Below, piece after piece: positions 25,313 through 35,070 of a stretch of DNA of 51,675 nucleotides (the first letter of the stretch is position 1; every line of letters begins with the position of its first letter). A program made the translations under genes and the position numbers. Origin of the DNA: Paracoccaceae bacterium. Its GTDB lineage: Bacteria; Pseudomonadota; Alphaproteobacteria; Rhodobacterales; Rhodobacteraceae. Where the stretch lies: NCBI GenBank assembly GCA_020630695.1, contig JAHDIS010000023.1:1-51675 (forward strand), read 5' to 3'. Under the pieces are notes generated by a model. The model had not been told where the DNA came from. It did not search any database and saw nothing but the letters and a program-made list of their open reading frames with translations.

Positions 25313-25330
25313 ATTGACTGATCAGTCAAT
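25313..25330. promoter_or_regulatory. Perfect palindromic operator upstream of betI, probable BetI site
   Basis: The 18-base perfect palindrome ATTGACTGATCAGTCAAT ends 18 bases before the betI ATG. TetR-type BetI repressors bind such a dyad near their own promoter and are released by choline. The palindrome contains TTGACT, which could be a -35 element covered by the repressor, although no convincing -10 box was found at normal spacing. Confidence 0.8.
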
Positions 25331-25348
25331 TAAAGGCACGCATTTAGT

Positions 25349-25915
25349 ATGCCAAGGATCGGACAAGAACCCATGCGCCGCGCTGCGCTCGTTGCTGCCA
25401 CCGTCGAAGAGATCGGCGAAGCGGGCACGTTGGATGTGACCGTTGGGCAGATTGCCCGACGGGCAGGTATGTCCAGCGCGCTTGCGCATCATTATTTCGG
25501 TGGCAAAGCGCAGATATTTCTCGCAGCGATGCGTCACATTCAGTCGGAATATGCCGCAGAGGTGCGTCGTTGCCTACAGCAGGCCGAACCGGGCAAGCGG
25601 CTTGAGGCGCTCATATCGGCGAACTTTGCGCCGATCTGCTTTGCCCCGGCGACGGTATCGGCCTGGCTGAATTTCTATGTTCTTGCCCAAAGCGACAAGG
25701 ACGCTGCCCGGCTTTTGCAGATCTACCAGAAACGGCTCCACAGCAATCTGGTGCATGCACTGCGCGGTCGCTGCGCGGCGCCCGAACAGGTTGCCGAGGT
25801 GCTGGCTGCACAGATTGACGGAACCTACCTGCGGGCGGCACTGGCGGGCGAGTCGATCAACGGGGCAGAAGAGGCTGTATTGCTGGCTGCCAAAGCACTG
25901 ATGGAGACGTCGTGA
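25349..25915 (+). CDS. betI: BetI, TetR-family repressor of choline-to-betaine genes
   Basis: The 188-residue protein opens MPRIGQEPMRRAALVAATVE, aligned with the MPKLG-x-x-x-IRR start of known BetI proteins, and has a TetR helix-turn-helix at about 27-52 (VTVGQIARRAGMSSALAHHY). The C-terminal domain would bind choline. It is first in the betICBA order and sits immediately after a perfect palindrome. Its stop overlaps the GTG start of betC (GTGA), so the repressor and the first enzyme are translationally coupled. Confidence 0.94.
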   Translation: MPRIGQEPMRRAALVAATVEEIGEAGTLDVTVGQIARRAGMSSALAHHYFGGKAQIFLAAMRHIQSEYAAEVRRCLQQAEPGKRLEALISANFAPICFAPATVSAWLNFYVLAQSDKDAARLLQIYQKRLHSNLVHALRGRCAAPEQVAEVLAAQIDGTYLRAALAGESINGAEEAVLLAAKALMETS

Positions 25916-27417
25916 AGCCGAATATCCTCATAGTGATGGTCGACCAGTTGAATGGCACGTTTTTTCCGGACGGGCCTGCCGAATGGCTGCATACCCCGGC
26001 GCTGCGGGCGCTGGCGGAACGATCTGTGCGGTTTCAGAACGCATACACTGCCAGCCCGCTGTGCGCACCGGGGCGGGCCAGCTTCATGTCGGGGCAGTTG
26101 CCCAGTAAGACCGGCGTCTATGACAATGCGGCGGAATTTGCCTCGAGCATACCAACCTATGCGCACCACTTGCGCCGAGCCGGATACCAGACCTGCCTTT
26201 CGGGCAAGATGCACTTTGTTGGCCCCGACCAGCTACACGGTTTCGAAGAGCGTCTGACCACTGACATCTATCCGGCTGATTTCGGCTGGACGCCGGATTA
26301 TCGCAAGCCCGGCGAGCGTATCGACTGGTGGTATCACAACATGGGCAGTGTCACCGGTGCTGGCGTCGCCGAGATTTCCAACCAGATGGAATATGACGAT
26401 GAGGTTGCCCATCACGCGACCCGCAAACTCTATGATCTGGCGCGCGGCAAAGACGAGCGGCCCTGGTGTCTGACCGTCAGCTTTACACATCCGCATGACC
26501 CCTATGTTGCGCGCAAGAAGTATTGGGATTTGTACAACGATTGCAAATATTTGAAGCCTGAAGTTTCAGCTTTGGATTATGATGATCATGACCCACATTC
26601 CCAACGGATTTTTGATGCGAATGATTGGCGGTCTTTCGACATAACCGACGATCACATCTGCCGTGCGCGTCAGGCCTATTTTGCCAACATCTCGTATCTG
26701 GATGACAAGATTGCCGGTTTGTTGCAGGTGCTGGATGACACACGGCAAGAGGCGATCGTGGTATTTGTCTCGGATCACGGTGACATGCTCGGAGAGCGCG
26801 GTCTTTGGTTCAAGATGTCGTTCTTTGAGGGGTCGGCGCGTGTGCCGTTGATGATCGCCATGCCGGACGGGTCGGGCAGTTCCGTTGCCCACCCGGTCAG
26901 CACGATCGATCTTTGCCCCACGCTTTGCGATCTGGCGGGTGTTTCCATGCAAGAGGTTGCCCCCTGGACCACTGGGGAAAGCCTTGTTCCTCTGATGACG
27001 GGTGAGGCGCGCAAAACGCCGGTCGCAATGGAATATGCGGCTGAAGCGTCCTACGCGCCCCTGATTGCACTGCGTCAGGACCGCTGGAAGTACACCGCCT
27101 GCGCGCTTGATCCCGAACAGTTGTTCGATCTGGATACGGACCCACATGAATTGACCAATCTGGCTGACGATCCGGAACAGGCCGAGGTTTTGGAGCGGTT
27201 TCGGACCATGGCGGCTGAGCGTTGGGATCTGGGCCAGTTTGACGCCGACGTTCGCCACAGTCAGGCACGCCGCTGGGTGGTCTACGAGGCGCTGCGCCAG
27301 GGTGGATATTATCCGTGGGATTTTCAGCCGCTGCAGGCGGCCTCGGAACAATACATGCGCAATCATATGGATCTGAACGTGCTGGAGGAAAACCAGCGGT
27401 TCCCGCGTGGGGAATGA
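25912..27417 (+). CDS. betC: Choline-sulfatase
   Basis: The 501-residue sulfatase turns choline-O-sulfate into choline and sulfate. It has the catalytic motif C-x-P-x-R as CAPGR with C51, the cysteine that must be oxidised to formylglycine by a maturase encoded elsewhere. It also shows the metal ligands D11 in VMVDQLN and the SDHGDMLGERG segment. The GTG start overlaps the betI stop and has GGAG six bases upstream. The BetC-specific C-terminus is present (VVYEALRQGGYYPWDFQPLQ). The gene lets the cell use choline sulfate both as osmoprotectant precursor and as a sulfur source. Confidence 0.95.
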   Translation: MKPNILIVMVDQLNGTFFPDGPAEWLHTPALRALAERSVRFQNAYTASPLCAPGRASFMSGQLPSKTGVYDNAAEFASSIPTYAHHLRRAGYQTCLSGKMHFVGPDQLHGFEERLTTDIYPADFGWTPDYRKPGERIDWWYHNMGSVTGAGVAEISNQMEYDDEVAHHATRKLYDLARGKDERPWCLTVSFTHPHDPYVARKKYWDLYNDCKYLKPEVSALDYDDHDPHSQRIFDANDWRSFDITDDHICRARQAYFANISYLDDKIAGLLQVLDDTRQEAIVVFVSDHGDMLGERGLWFKMSFFEGSARVPLMIAMPDGSGSSVAHPVSTIDLCPTLCDLAGVSMQEVAPWTTGESLVPLMTGEARKTPVAMEYAAEASYAPLIALRQDRWKYTACALDPEQLFDLDTDPHELTNLADDPEQAEVLERFRTMAAERWDLGQFDADVRHSQARRWVVYEALRQGGYYPWDFQPLQAASEQYMRNHMDLNVLEENQRFPRGE

Positions 27418-27432
27418 GTGATCTGCAACCGG

Positions 27433-27458
27433 CCAGACGCGCAACGCGCGCGGTCTGG
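27433..27458. repeat. Hairpin between betC and betB
   Basis: CCAGAC pairs with GTCTGG, and the inner GCGC AAC GCGC segment extends the stem. No T run follows, so it is probably not a terminator; it may protect or process the bet message. Confidence 0.45.
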
Positions 27459-27529
27459 TGAGTGCTGCATTGCAAGAGAACAAGAAACGCCACGTCTGAA
27501 AAGCAGGCAGGCGAACAGGAGAGACGATC

Positions 27530-28987
27530 ATGGGCTATGACACCCAACCCAAAGCCAGTCACTTCGTGGATGGGCAGTATATCGAGGACACGTCCGGGGC
27601 CGTGATGGAGGTGATTTATCCCGCCACTGGTGCCGTGATCGCCCGGCTGCACGAGGCGACGCCGGCCATCATTGAAAAAGCGATCACCAGCGGCCGGCGG
27701 GCTCAGGCCGAATGGGCCGGGATGATGGGTGTGGAACGCGGCCGTATCCTGCGTCGTGCTGCCGATATCATGCGGGAACGCAACTTTGATCTGTCGGTTC
27801 TGGAAACGCATGACACCGGCAAACCCATGTCGGAAACGCTCTATGTGGATGCAACCTCGGGGGCGGATGCTTTGGAGTATTTCGGTGGATTGGCGGGCAG
27901 CCTGACCGGCGAACATGTACCGCTCGGTGGTGATTGGGGATACACTGTGCGTGAACCCCTTGGTCTCTGCGTCGGGTTGGGGGCTTGGAACTATCCGACC
28001 CAGATTGCCTGCTGGAAGGGCGCCCCGGCGCTGGCTTGCGGCAATGCGATGATCTTCAAGCCTTCGGAAACAACGCCGCTCTGTGCGCTGAAGGTTGCGG
28101 AAATCCTGCATGAGGCAGGCCTGCCTGCCGGGCTTTACAATGTCATTCAAGGCGCAGGCGATGTGGGCCGCGCATTGGTGGGGGATGAACGGGTCGACAA
28201 GGTGTCATTGACCGGCTCTGTGCCGACCGGGAAACGGGTCTATGCCAGCGCTGCAGAAGGCATGAAGCACGTGACCATGGAGTTGGGCGGCAAAAGCCCC
28301 TTGGTCGTCTTTGAGGATGCGGATCTGGACAATGCGGTGGGCGGCGCAATCCTGGGCAATTTCTACAGCACCGGGCAGGTTTGCAGCAATGGCACGCGTG
28401 TGTTTGTGCACAAGTCCATCAAGGAAGCCTTCCTGAAGCGTCTGGCCGAACGGCTTGGCTCGGCCAAGATTGGCGATCCGCTAGACGAAACTGTGAACTT
28501 CGGCCCGATGGTTTCGTCCTCGCAGCGTGACATCGTTCTGGACTATATCGCCAAGGGCAAGGCCGAAGGCGCGCGCCTTGTGTATGGTGGCTCTGTGATC
28601 GAGGGGGATGGTTTTTACATCCAACCGACCGTCTTTGCCGATGTTACCGATGACATGGTGATTGCCCGCGAAGAAATCTTTGGGCCGGTCATGGCCGTGC
28701 TGGATTTCGAAGATGAGGCAGATGTTATCGCTCGCGCGAATAATACGGAATACGGCCTGTCTGCGGGTGTCTTTACCCGCGACATATCACGCGCGCATCG
28801 CGTGATTGGCCAGTTGCAGGCCGGATCCTGCTTCATCAACTCGTATAATGACGCCCCTGTGGAATTGCCCTTTGGTGGATCAAAGCTTTCGGGTGTGGGA
28901 CGCGAAAACTCCAAGACTGCGATCGAGCATTATTCCCAGCTCAAATCCGTCTACGTGCGGATGGGCGATGTGGAGGCGCCATTTTGA
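27530..28987 (+). CDS. betB: Betaine-aldehyde dehydrogenase
   Basis: The 485-residue ALDH-superfamily enzyme oxidises betaine aldehyde to glycine betaine with NAD(P)+. The general base is E251 in TMELGGKSP, the nucleophile is C285 in [10 protein letters not shown], and the cofactor-site motifs ([31 protein letters not shown]) are typical of BetB. It lies between betC and betA, 112 bases after betC, with AGGAGAG before the ATG. The stop overlaps the betA ATG in TGATG. Confidence 0.96.
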   Translation: MGYDTQPKASHFVDGQYIEDTSGAVMEVIYPATGAVIARLHEATPAIIEKAITSGRRAQAEWAGMMGVERGRILRRAADIMRERNFDLSVLETHDTGKPMSETLYVDATSGADALEYFGGLAGSLTGEHVPLGGDWGYTVREPLGLCVGLGAWNYPTQIACWKGAPALACGNAMIFKPSETTPLCALKVAEILHEAGLPAGLYNVIQGAGDVGRALVGDERVDKVSLTGSVPTGKRVYASAAEGMKHVTMELGGKSPLVVFEDADLDNAVGGAILGNFYSTGQVCSNGTRVFVHKSIKEAFLKRLAERLGSAKIGDPLDETVNFGPMVSSSQRDIVLDYIAKGKAEGARLVYGGSVIEGDGFYIQPTVFADVTDDMVIAREEIFGPVMAVLDFEDEADVIARANNTEYGLSAGVFTRDISRAHRVIGQLQAGSCFINSYNDAPVELPFGGSKLSGVGRENSKTAIEHYSQLKSVYVRMGDVEAPF

Positions 28988-30633
28988 TGCAGGCTGACTA
29001 CGTCGTTGTGGGGGCGGGCAGTGCCGGGTGCGCTATGGCGTATCGCCTGACCGAAGCTGGCCACAGTGTCATTGTAATTGAATTTGGCGGCTCGGATTGG
29101 GGCCCGTTCATCAACATGCCCGCGGCATTGTCCTATCCCATGAACATGCGCCGCTATGACTGGGGCTACCAGACCGAGCCGGAGCCCCATATGAACGGGC
29201 GCCGCATGGCCTGCCCAAGGGGCAAGGTGATTGGCGGATCATCCAGCATCAACGGCATGATCTACGTGCGCGGACACGCTGGTGACTTTGATCATTGGCG
29301 CGACAGCGGGGCAGACGGTTGGGGTTATGCTGATGTTTTGCCCTATTACAAACGTCAGGAAGACTGGCATGCGGGCGGGCATGGCGGTGATCCGGATTGG
29401 CGCGGGCAGGGTGGCCCGCTGCATGTCACGCGCGGTGCGCGCCTGAACCCGCTGGTACAGGCCTTTGTGCAGGCCGGTGTGCAGGCGGGCTATGGTGCGA
29501 CTGACGACTACAATGGCCAGCGCCAGGAAGGTTTTGGCCCCTTCGACATGACCGTGTGGAAGGGCGAGCGCTGGTCCGCCGCCAAGGCCTATCTGCGCCC
29601 GGCGCAAAAGAAAGGCGCTCAGGTGGTGTCGGGTATGGCCCGGCGCGTGGTTGTCGAAGAGGGCCGTGCCGTTGCCGTCGAAATCGAGACCGGCAAGGGT
29701 GTTCAGACCATTCGGGCCGCACGCGAAGTAATCGTGGCCGCCGGTGCAATCAATGCGCCCAAGCTTCTGTTGATGTCCGGGATCGGTCCCGGTGCGCATT
29801 TGCAGGATCACGGCATTGATGTGATTGCGGATCGGCGCGGGGTTGGCCAGAACCTGCAGGATCATCTTGAGCTTTACGTTCAGCAGGCATCGATCAAGCC
29901 AGTCAGCCTGTATAAATACTGGTCCTTGCTGGGGAAGGCCTATGTGGGTGCCCGCTGGCTGTTGGGCCGGTCTGGTCCCGGTGCAACCAATCAATTCGAA
30001 AGCTGCGGCTTTATCCGGTCGCGCGCTGGCGTGGACTATCCTGACGTTCAGTTCCATTTTCTGCCGTTGGCGGTTCGCTACGACGGTAAAGGCGCATCCG
30101 AGGGATATCAGGCGCATGTGGGGCCGATGCGGTCGCCATCACGCGGGTCTGTCTCTTTGCGTTCGAACCGGGCCGAGGACGCGCCAAAGATCCTGTTCAA
30201 CTATATGAGCACCGACGAAGACTGGCGTGATTTCCGTCAATGTATCCGTCTCACCCGGGAAATTCTGGCGCAACCCGCCTTTGATCCGTTCCGCGGCGAA
30301 GAAATCCAGCCGGGCGACGATGTTCAAAGCGACGAAGCGCTGGATGCGGTGATCCGCGAACACGCCGAGAGCGCCTATCATCCCTGCGGTACCTGCAAGA
30401 TGGGCCGCGCCGATGATCCCGATGCCGTGGTTGATCCTCAAGGCCGGGTTATTGGCGTTGAGGGTTTGCGTGTTGCCGACAGTTCGATCTTTCCGCGTAT
30501 TCCGAACGGGAACCTGAACGCACCTTCGATCATGGTGGGTGAAAAGATCGCAGATCACGTCCTGGGCCGTCAGTTGCCGCCAGACAACGCCGAGCCTTGG
30601 TTCCACCCGAACTGGGAAACCGCGCAGCGCTGA
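28987..30633 (+). CDS. betA: Choline dehydrogenase (GMC oxidoreductase)
   Basis: The 548-residue FAD enzyme oxidises choline to betaine aldehyde at the membrane. It has the dinucleotide motif G-A-G-S-A-G at residues 9-14, the GMC signature around [18 protein letters not shown], and the late HPCGTCKMG segment that carries the active-site histidine. The ATG overlaps the betB stop; a TTG one codon upstream is possible. It closes the betICBA operon. No choline transporter gene follows in the window. Confidence 0.96.
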   Translation: MQADYVVVGAGSAGCAMAYRLTEAGHSVIVIEFGGSDWGPFINMPAALSYPMNMRRYDWGYQTEPEPHMNGRRMACPRGKVIGGSSSINGMIYVRGHAGDFDHWRDSGADGWGYADVLPYYKRQEDWHAGGHGGDPDWRGQGGPLHVTRGARLNPLVQAFVQAGVQAGYGATDDYNGQRQEGFGPFDMTVWKGERWSAAKAYLRPAQKKGAQVVSGMARRVVVEEGRAVAVEIETGKGVQTIRAAREVIVAAGAINAPKLLLMSGIGPGAHLQDHGIDVIADRRGVGQNLQDHLELYVQQASIKPVSLYKYWSLLGKAYVGARWLLGRSGPGATNQFESCGFIRSRAGVDYPDVQFHFLPLAVRYDGKGASEGYQAHVGPMRSPSRGSVSLRSNRAEDAPKILFNYMSTDEDWRDFRQCIRLTREILAQPAFDPFRGEEIQPGDDVQSDEALDAVIREHAESAYHPCGTCKMGRADDPDAVVDPQGRVIGVEGLRVADSSIFPRIPNGNLNAPSIMVGEKIADHVLGRQLPPDNAEPWFHPNWETAQR

Positions 30634-30798
30634 TGGCAGGTGCAGTCTTTGCGCTGGTCAATTTGTTCAAAAGGCAGCCTTGGGATACGCGCCCAAGGCA
30701 CCTTTTGGCCGATCTTGCACATTTGACCGGATTGAACCCTTTAAGAATCGCGCTCAAACGTGCATCTCAAAGGAGAGCAGAAAAGGCCGGGGGACACC

Positions 30799-31221
30799 GT
30801 GCGGATGGTATTTTACTCAATTCTCATTCTTGCCATTGCAGGGTTTGGCTGGGTGCGCCTTGCGCCGTCGGACCCGGATGTCTGGCACGTCGATCCCAAG
30901 GTGACCTCGGATCAGGATTTGTCCACGGGTGTTCGTCGCCGGGTTGATGCAGGCGCAGAATCGCAGCAAACGCTGCAAATGCTGCACGCGATCATTCTGG
31001 AAACGCCGCGAACCGAAGTGCTCGCTGGCAGCCCTGAAGAGGGCCGGGTGACCTATGTGACGCGGTCTCAGTGGATGGGTTTTCCCGATTACGCCACGGT
31101 TCAGGATGCGGGCACACATCTTGAGGTCTGGTCCCGACTGCGGTTCGGCAAGGCCGATCTGGGGACCAATAAGGCCAAGGTTGACGGCTGGCTGACCCAG
31201 CTTGCTGCCCGCTTGCAATAG
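30799..31221 (+). CDS. DUF1499-domain protein with N-terminal membrane anchor
   Basis: The 140-residue protein has a hydrophobic N-terminal segment (VFYSILILAIAGFGWVRLAP) and then a DUF1499 domain (TEVLAGSPEEGRVTYVTRS, GFPDYATVQ, and LEVWSRLRFGKADLG near the end). The GTG at 30799 with GGGGG seven bases upstream is preferred; the ATG two codons on is also possible. The gene is 165 bases after betA and 64 before prfA. Function is unknown; DUF1499 proteins are widespread and small. Confidence 0.78.
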   Translation: MRMVFYSILILAIAGFGWVRLAPSDPDVWHVDPKVTSDQDLSTGVRRRVDAGAESQQTLQMLHAIILETPRTEVLAGSPEEGRVTYVTRSQWMGFPDYATVQDAGTHLEVWSRLRFGKADLGTNKAKVDGWLTQLAARLQ

Positions 31222-31285
31222 TTTGCGCGCCTGTTGATGCTGCTGGGGGATTGACCGCGGCCTTGCCTTGGGCGATGCAGTTCGA

Positions 31286-32338
31286 ATGATCCCGACCGAC
31301 CGACTTATCCAGATCAAGCAACGACTTGAGTTCGTCGAAGCCAGCATGTCCGCCGGAGAGGGGGATATTGCTGACCTTGGCCGCGAATATGCCGAATTGC
31401 GCCCGGTGGTGACCCAGATCGAAGAGCTGGAACAAATCCGCGCCGATATCGCCGAAGCCGAGGAAATGCTGAACGATCCTGAGATGAAGGATCTGGCCGA
31501 AGAAGAATTGCCTGCGCTGCGTGAACGCCTGCCCGAAGTGGAGCAGGCCGTGCAGCTGGCCCTGCTGCCGCGTGACGCGGCGGATGCGCGGCCCGCGGTT
31601 CTGGAAATCCGACCGGGCACCGGCGGTGATGAAGCGGCGCTGTTTGCCGGTGATCTGGCCCGCATGTACCAGCGTTTTGCCGAAACGCAGGGCTGGGCCT
31701 GGGAAGTGATCGAAGAACAAATGTCCGATCTGGGCGGTTTGCGGGAACTGGTCGTTCGCGTTGCCGGAAGCGGTGTCTTTGCCCGGCTGAAGTTTGAATC
31801 CGGCGTGCACCGGGTCCAGCGTGTTCCCGAAACGGAAAGTGGCGGGCGCATCCATACATCGGCGGCCACGGTCGCTGTGCTGCCCGAGGCCCAAGAGGTC
31901 GATATCCAGATCGAGCCGGGCGATATACGCATTGATACCATGCGCAGTTCCGGGGCGGGCGGTCAGCACGTGAACACCACCGACAGTGCGGTGCGGATCA
32001 CACACCTGCCCACAGGCATTGTCGTGACCAGCTCGGAAAAGTCGCAGCACCGGAACCGCGAAATCGCCATGCAGGTTCTCAGGGCCCGTCTGTTTGATGC
32101 GCAACGCAGCGCGGTGGATGCCGAACGCTCGGCGGATCGCAAGGCGCAGGTTGGCAGCGGCGATCGGTCCGAACGCATCCGTACCTATAATTTCCCGCAG
32201 GGGCGCATGACAGACCATCGCATCGGTCTGACCCTCTACAGGCTGGATCAGATCATGCAGGGCGATCTGGATGAAATCATCGATGCCCTGACCGCAGAAC
32301 ATCAGGCCGCACAATTGGCTGAGATGGGTCAAAACTGA
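31286..32338 (+). CDS. prfA: Peptide chain release factor 1
   Basis: The 350-residue protein reads UAA and UAG stop codons. The tripeptide anticodon-like P-x-T appears as PET at 181-183 and the catalytic GGQ is at 225-227 in [20 protein letters not shown]. Its Gln is methylated by the product of the next gene. The ATG at 31286 is chosen for its family-like N-terminus; no clear ribosome site precedes it, and a TTG six codons earlier is possible. The stop overlaps the prmC ATG. Confidence 0.96.
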   Translation: MIPTDRLIQIKQRLEFVEASMSAGEGDIADLGREYAELRPVVTQIEELEQIRADIAEAEEMLNDPEMKDLAEEELPALRERLPEVEQAVQLALLPRDAADARPAVLEIRPGTGGDEAALFAGDLARMYQRFAETQGWAWEVIEEQMSDLGGLRELVVRVAGSGVFARLKFESGVHRVQRVPETESGGRIHTSAATVAVLPEAQEVDIQIEPGDIRIDTMRSSGAGGQHVNTTDSAVRITHLPTGIVVTSSEKSQHRNREIAMQVLRARLFDAQRSAVDAERSADRKAQVGSGDRSERIRTYNFPQGRMTDHRIGLTLYRLDQIMQGDLDEIIDALTAEHQAAQLAEMGQN

Positions 32339-33189
32339 TGCGCGCCGCAGATTTGGTTGCAGAAGGCACGCGCACGCTCGTCGCCGCCGATATTCCCGAC
32401 GCAGGCCGCGATGCACGGCGGCTCTTGGCCCATGTGCTCAAGGTGCCGCCCGGTCGTTTGACCCTGTTTTTGCCTGAAGAGGTCGACGAAGAACTGGCCG
32501 TCGTGTTCAAAGTGATGATCGAACGCCGCGCGGAACGTGTGCCGGTCAGCCATCTGACCGGGCGCCGGCTGTTCTATGGCCGTGAGTTTCTGGTCACACC
32601 CGAAGTGCTCGACCCGCGCCCGGAAACCGAGACTTTGATCGAAGTCGCGCTGTCAGAGCCCTTTGCATCGGTACTCGATCTGGGCACGGGGTCGGGGTGC
32701 ATCCTGCTGACGTTGCTGGCCGAACGCGAAACCGCCGTTGGGATGGGCTTTGACATCAGCCCTGCGGCGCTCAACGTCGCATTCTGGAACCGCAACGCGC
32801 TCAAACTTGAAACCCGCGCTACACTGGAAGAGGGCAGCTGGTTTGCCCCCTTGCAGGGCAAGTCGGAAACCTTCGACCTCATCGTTTCCAATCCGCCTTA
32901 CATCGCGTTGCATGAATTGCCGTTTCTGTCGCCCGAAGTGCGCGATCACGAGCCTCGTCTTGCCCTGACCGACGAAGCCGATGGCCTGAGCGCTTATCAC
33001 GCCATTCTGGCAGGCTTTGGCCAGTATCTCGAACCGGGGGGGCGTCTGGTGGTGGAAATCGGCGCCAGCCAGGGCGGTGCGGTGTCCAAACTCTTTGCCG
33101 GGGCCGGGCTGCGCAATGTGCAGGTGATCCCTGATATGGACGGTCGCGACCGGGTTGTCGTCGGCACGCGGGCCAACAGGCGGGGCTGA
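32338..33189 (+). CDS. prmC: Release factor glutamine methyltransferase
   Basis: The 283-residue enzyme methylates the Gln of the GGQ motif in RF1 and RF2. The SAM-binding motif VLDLGTGSGCILL (112-124) and the catalytic NPPY (185-188) are seen, after an N-terminal helical domain that recognises the factor. It overlaps prfA by one base (TGATG), the classic prfA-prmC pair. Confidence 0.96.
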   Translation: MRAADLVAEGTRTLVAADIPDAGRDARRLLAHVLKVPPGRLTLFLPEEVDEELAVVFKVMIERRAERVPVSHLTGRRLFYGREFLVTPEVLDPRPETETLIEVALSEPFASVLDLGTGSGCILLTLLAERETAVGMGFDISPAALNVAFWNRNALKLETRATLEEGSWFAPLQGKSETFDLIVSNPPYIALHELPFLSPEVRDHEPRLALTDEADGLSAYHAILAGFGQYLEPGGRLVVEIGASQGGAVSKLFAGAGLRNVQVIPDMDGRDRVVVGTRANRRG

Positions 33190-33432
33190 TCCGCGGGATT
33201 CCACCAACTGGCGTGGGATTTTCGGCGTAAATCCTAAGAAATAGGTCGAAAATGCGCCTTTTGCCTTGTCAGGGGCAAGGCGGTGTGCATATTCATCCTT
33301 ATCAGAGCGCCGGATGTGCTGCCGCTTGTCCCGCCTGATGCCAAGCACACACATATGTGACCACTGCAGATCGACGCCAGACGCGCCAATCAGGTCACCC
33401 ACAGTCGCAAAACAGACTGGAATTCGAAACTC

Positions 33433-34059
33433 ATGCGATCTTCCAAATCCCGCTCGCGGAACAAGAACAACCGCAACCGCAATAACAATTCGTTGGGCAA
33501 TGTGGTGAACCGCGTCTTCGACAGCTCCGGGCCGGAAGGCAAGGTGCGCGGAACACCGCAGCAGATCATCGACAAGTACAATCAGCTCGCTCGGGATGCC
33601 TCGCTGGCCAATGACCGTGTTGCCATGGAAAACTTCCAGCAGCATGCGGAACATTACCTGCGTCTGCTATCCGCAGCGCAGCGCGAACAAGAAGCGCGCC
33701 GCGAACAGCAGGACCGCGAGAACCGCGAACGTCAGGCGCAACGCGATCGCGAACGCGCCGAACGTGATGCGAACCGCGCCGACAACGATGCTCAGCCGGA
33801 TCAAAAACCGCAGCCGGACGCGCAGCCTGATCCGGGCAAAGCGGATCAGCCCGATGTGCTGGACATGAGCGGCGATGACGATGGGCCCGGTCTGGTCGAA
33901 ACCCCCGAGGCACGTGTCGAAGAGCAGCCCAAGGCAGACGCCAAACCCAAGAAGCCGCGTGCGCCACGCAAGCCGCGCAAGAAGCCGGCCGAGAGTGCGG
34001 ATGAGGCACCAGCCCCTGAGCCCGAGGCCAGCGCCGAAACGCCGGATGCTGCCGAATAG
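33433..34059 (+). CDS. DUF4167-domain protein
   Basis: The 208-residue protein has an N/R-rich opening (KSRSRNKNNRNRNNNSLGN), then a conserved domain (VVNRVFDSSGPEGKVRGTPQ, IIDKYNQLARDA, up to about residue 80), a charged coiled stretch rich in R, E and Q (81-120), and a low-complexity P/A/E/K tail with a basic patch. The N-terminus resembles a nucleic-acid-binding segment, and the place behind prfA-prmC is often conserved in alphaproteobacteria, so a role around RNA or translation is possible (inference). It ends at a strong terminator. Confidence 0.88.
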   Translation: MRSSKSRSRNKNNRNRNNNSLGNVVNRVFDSSGPEGKVRGTPQQIIDKYNQLARDASLANDRVAMENFQQHAEHYLRLLSAAQREQEARREQQDRENRERQAQRDRERAERDANRADNDAQPDQKPQPDAQPDPGKADQPDVLDMSGDDDGPGLVETPEARVEEQPKADAKPKKPRAPRKPRKKPAESADEAPAPEPEASAETPDAAE

Positions 34060-34085
34060 CATCCCGCTGTGATGGACATGAAACA

Positions 34086-34119
34086 AAAGGCCGCTCCGAG
34101 GTTTCGGGGCGGCTTTTTT
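34086..34119 (+). terminator. Rho-independent terminator after the DUF4167 gene
   Basis: The stem GCCGCTCCGA (34090-34099) pairs with TCGGGGCGGC (34104-34113) with one G-U pair and is followed by six T residues. Confidence 0.9.
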
Positions 34120-34142
34120 GTTTTGGCCGGGGGGTGTTTGGC

Positions 34143-34982
34143 TCAGGTCTCGAACTGACGGGCCAGCGCGCAGAACGCCTCCAGCGGAACCTGCTCGGCG
34201 CGCTCGGTGGGTTTGATACCGGCAGCAAGCAACCGGTCTTCGATGTCTGGCGCCAGCGCTTTCAAACCACTGCGCAGCATCTTGCGCCGTTGGTTGAAGG
34301 CAGCGGCCACAATGCGTTCCAGAACCGCAGGCTGAGCGTCGAAGCGCGGCGCGGGCAGGGCGGTCAGATGCACGACGGCCGAGCTGACCTTGGGCGGCGG
34401 CGTGAAAGCCTCGGGTGGCAGCGTCAGGGCGATCCGTGCGTCACACCGCCACTGCGCGAGTATGGCCAGCCGTCCATAGGCCTTTGATCCGGGCTGCGCC
34501 ACGATGCGCTCGGCCACTTCTTTCTGGAACATCAGTGTCAAAGAGCGCCAGACCGGCGGCCATTGTGGCGGGGTCAGCCAGCGGATCAACAGCTCCGTGC
34601 CCACGTTGTAAGGCAGATTGGCACAAACAGCGATGGGCGGTGTCAGGTGGGCAAGCGGGTCGACCTCCAGGGCATCTCCCTCGATAACCTGCAGTTGCCC
34701 GGGATAGGCCTGTGCAATGTCGGCCAGTGCGGGCAGACAGCGCGCATCCTTTTCCACGGCCAGCACCCGGCGGGCTCCTTCAGCCAGAAGCCCGCGTGTC
34801 AAACCACCCGGGCCCGGCCCGACTTCCAGAACATCCGTGGCGCTCAGGTCCCCGGCAATCCGGGCAATGCGGGCCGTCAGGTTGAGATCCAACAGAAAGT
34901 TCTGCCCCAGCGCCTTGCGCGCGGACAGCCCATGTGTCGCAATCACATCGCGCAGGGGCGGCAGACCATCTATCTGGCTCAT
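34143..34982 (-). CDS. rsmA: 16S rRNA dimethyladenosine transferase
   Basis: The 279-residue KsgA-type enzyme dimethylates the two adjacent adenines in the 3' hairpin of 16S rRNA. It shows GQNFLLD, the SAM motif [12 protein letters not shown], and the catalytic NLPY in VCANLPYNV. The start at 34982 is fixed by AGGAG eight bases upstream and the conserved N-terminus; the longer open frame upstream runs through the intergenic repeat and is not real. It is the last gene of the lptF-to-rsmA run. Confidence 0.96.
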   Translation of the reverse strand: MSQIDGLPPLRDVIATHGLSARKALGQNFLLDLNLTARIARIAGDLSATDVLEVGPGPGGLTRGLLAEGARRVLAVEKDARCLPALADIAQAYPGQLQVIEGDALEVDPLAHLTPPIAVCANLPYNVGTELLIRWLTPPQWPPVWRSLTLMFQKEVAERIVAQPGSKAYGRLAILAQWRCDARIALTLPPEAFTPPPKVSSAVVHLTALPAPRFDAQPAVLERIVAAAFNQRRKMLRSGLKALAPDIEDRLLAAGIKPTERAEQVPLEAFCALARQFET

Positions 34983-34991
34983 AGCCGTGCT

Positions 34992-35042
34992 CCTGGTTTC
35001 TTTGTGCCGAAAATATCCCGGGGGTGTGGGGGCTGGCCCCCA
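34992..35042 (-). repeat. Intergenic repeat, copy 2
   Basis: This is the same 51-base element as at 11043-11093, in inverse orientation, between the end of pdxA and the start of rsmA. Its tail (GCACAAAGAAACCAGGA on the minus strand) runs into the rsmA ribosome-binding site, so the element forms the immediate rsmA leader. Confidence 0.8.
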
Positions 35043-35070
35043 CTCTTGTCCGGCTGACTGGACTCGCGCC

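Noticed and set aside
26897-28150. 417-codon open frame on the minus strand opposite betC and betB
   Set aside because: Crosses two well-identified genes on the other strand and shows low-complexity P/R/A-rich composition typical of antisense frames.
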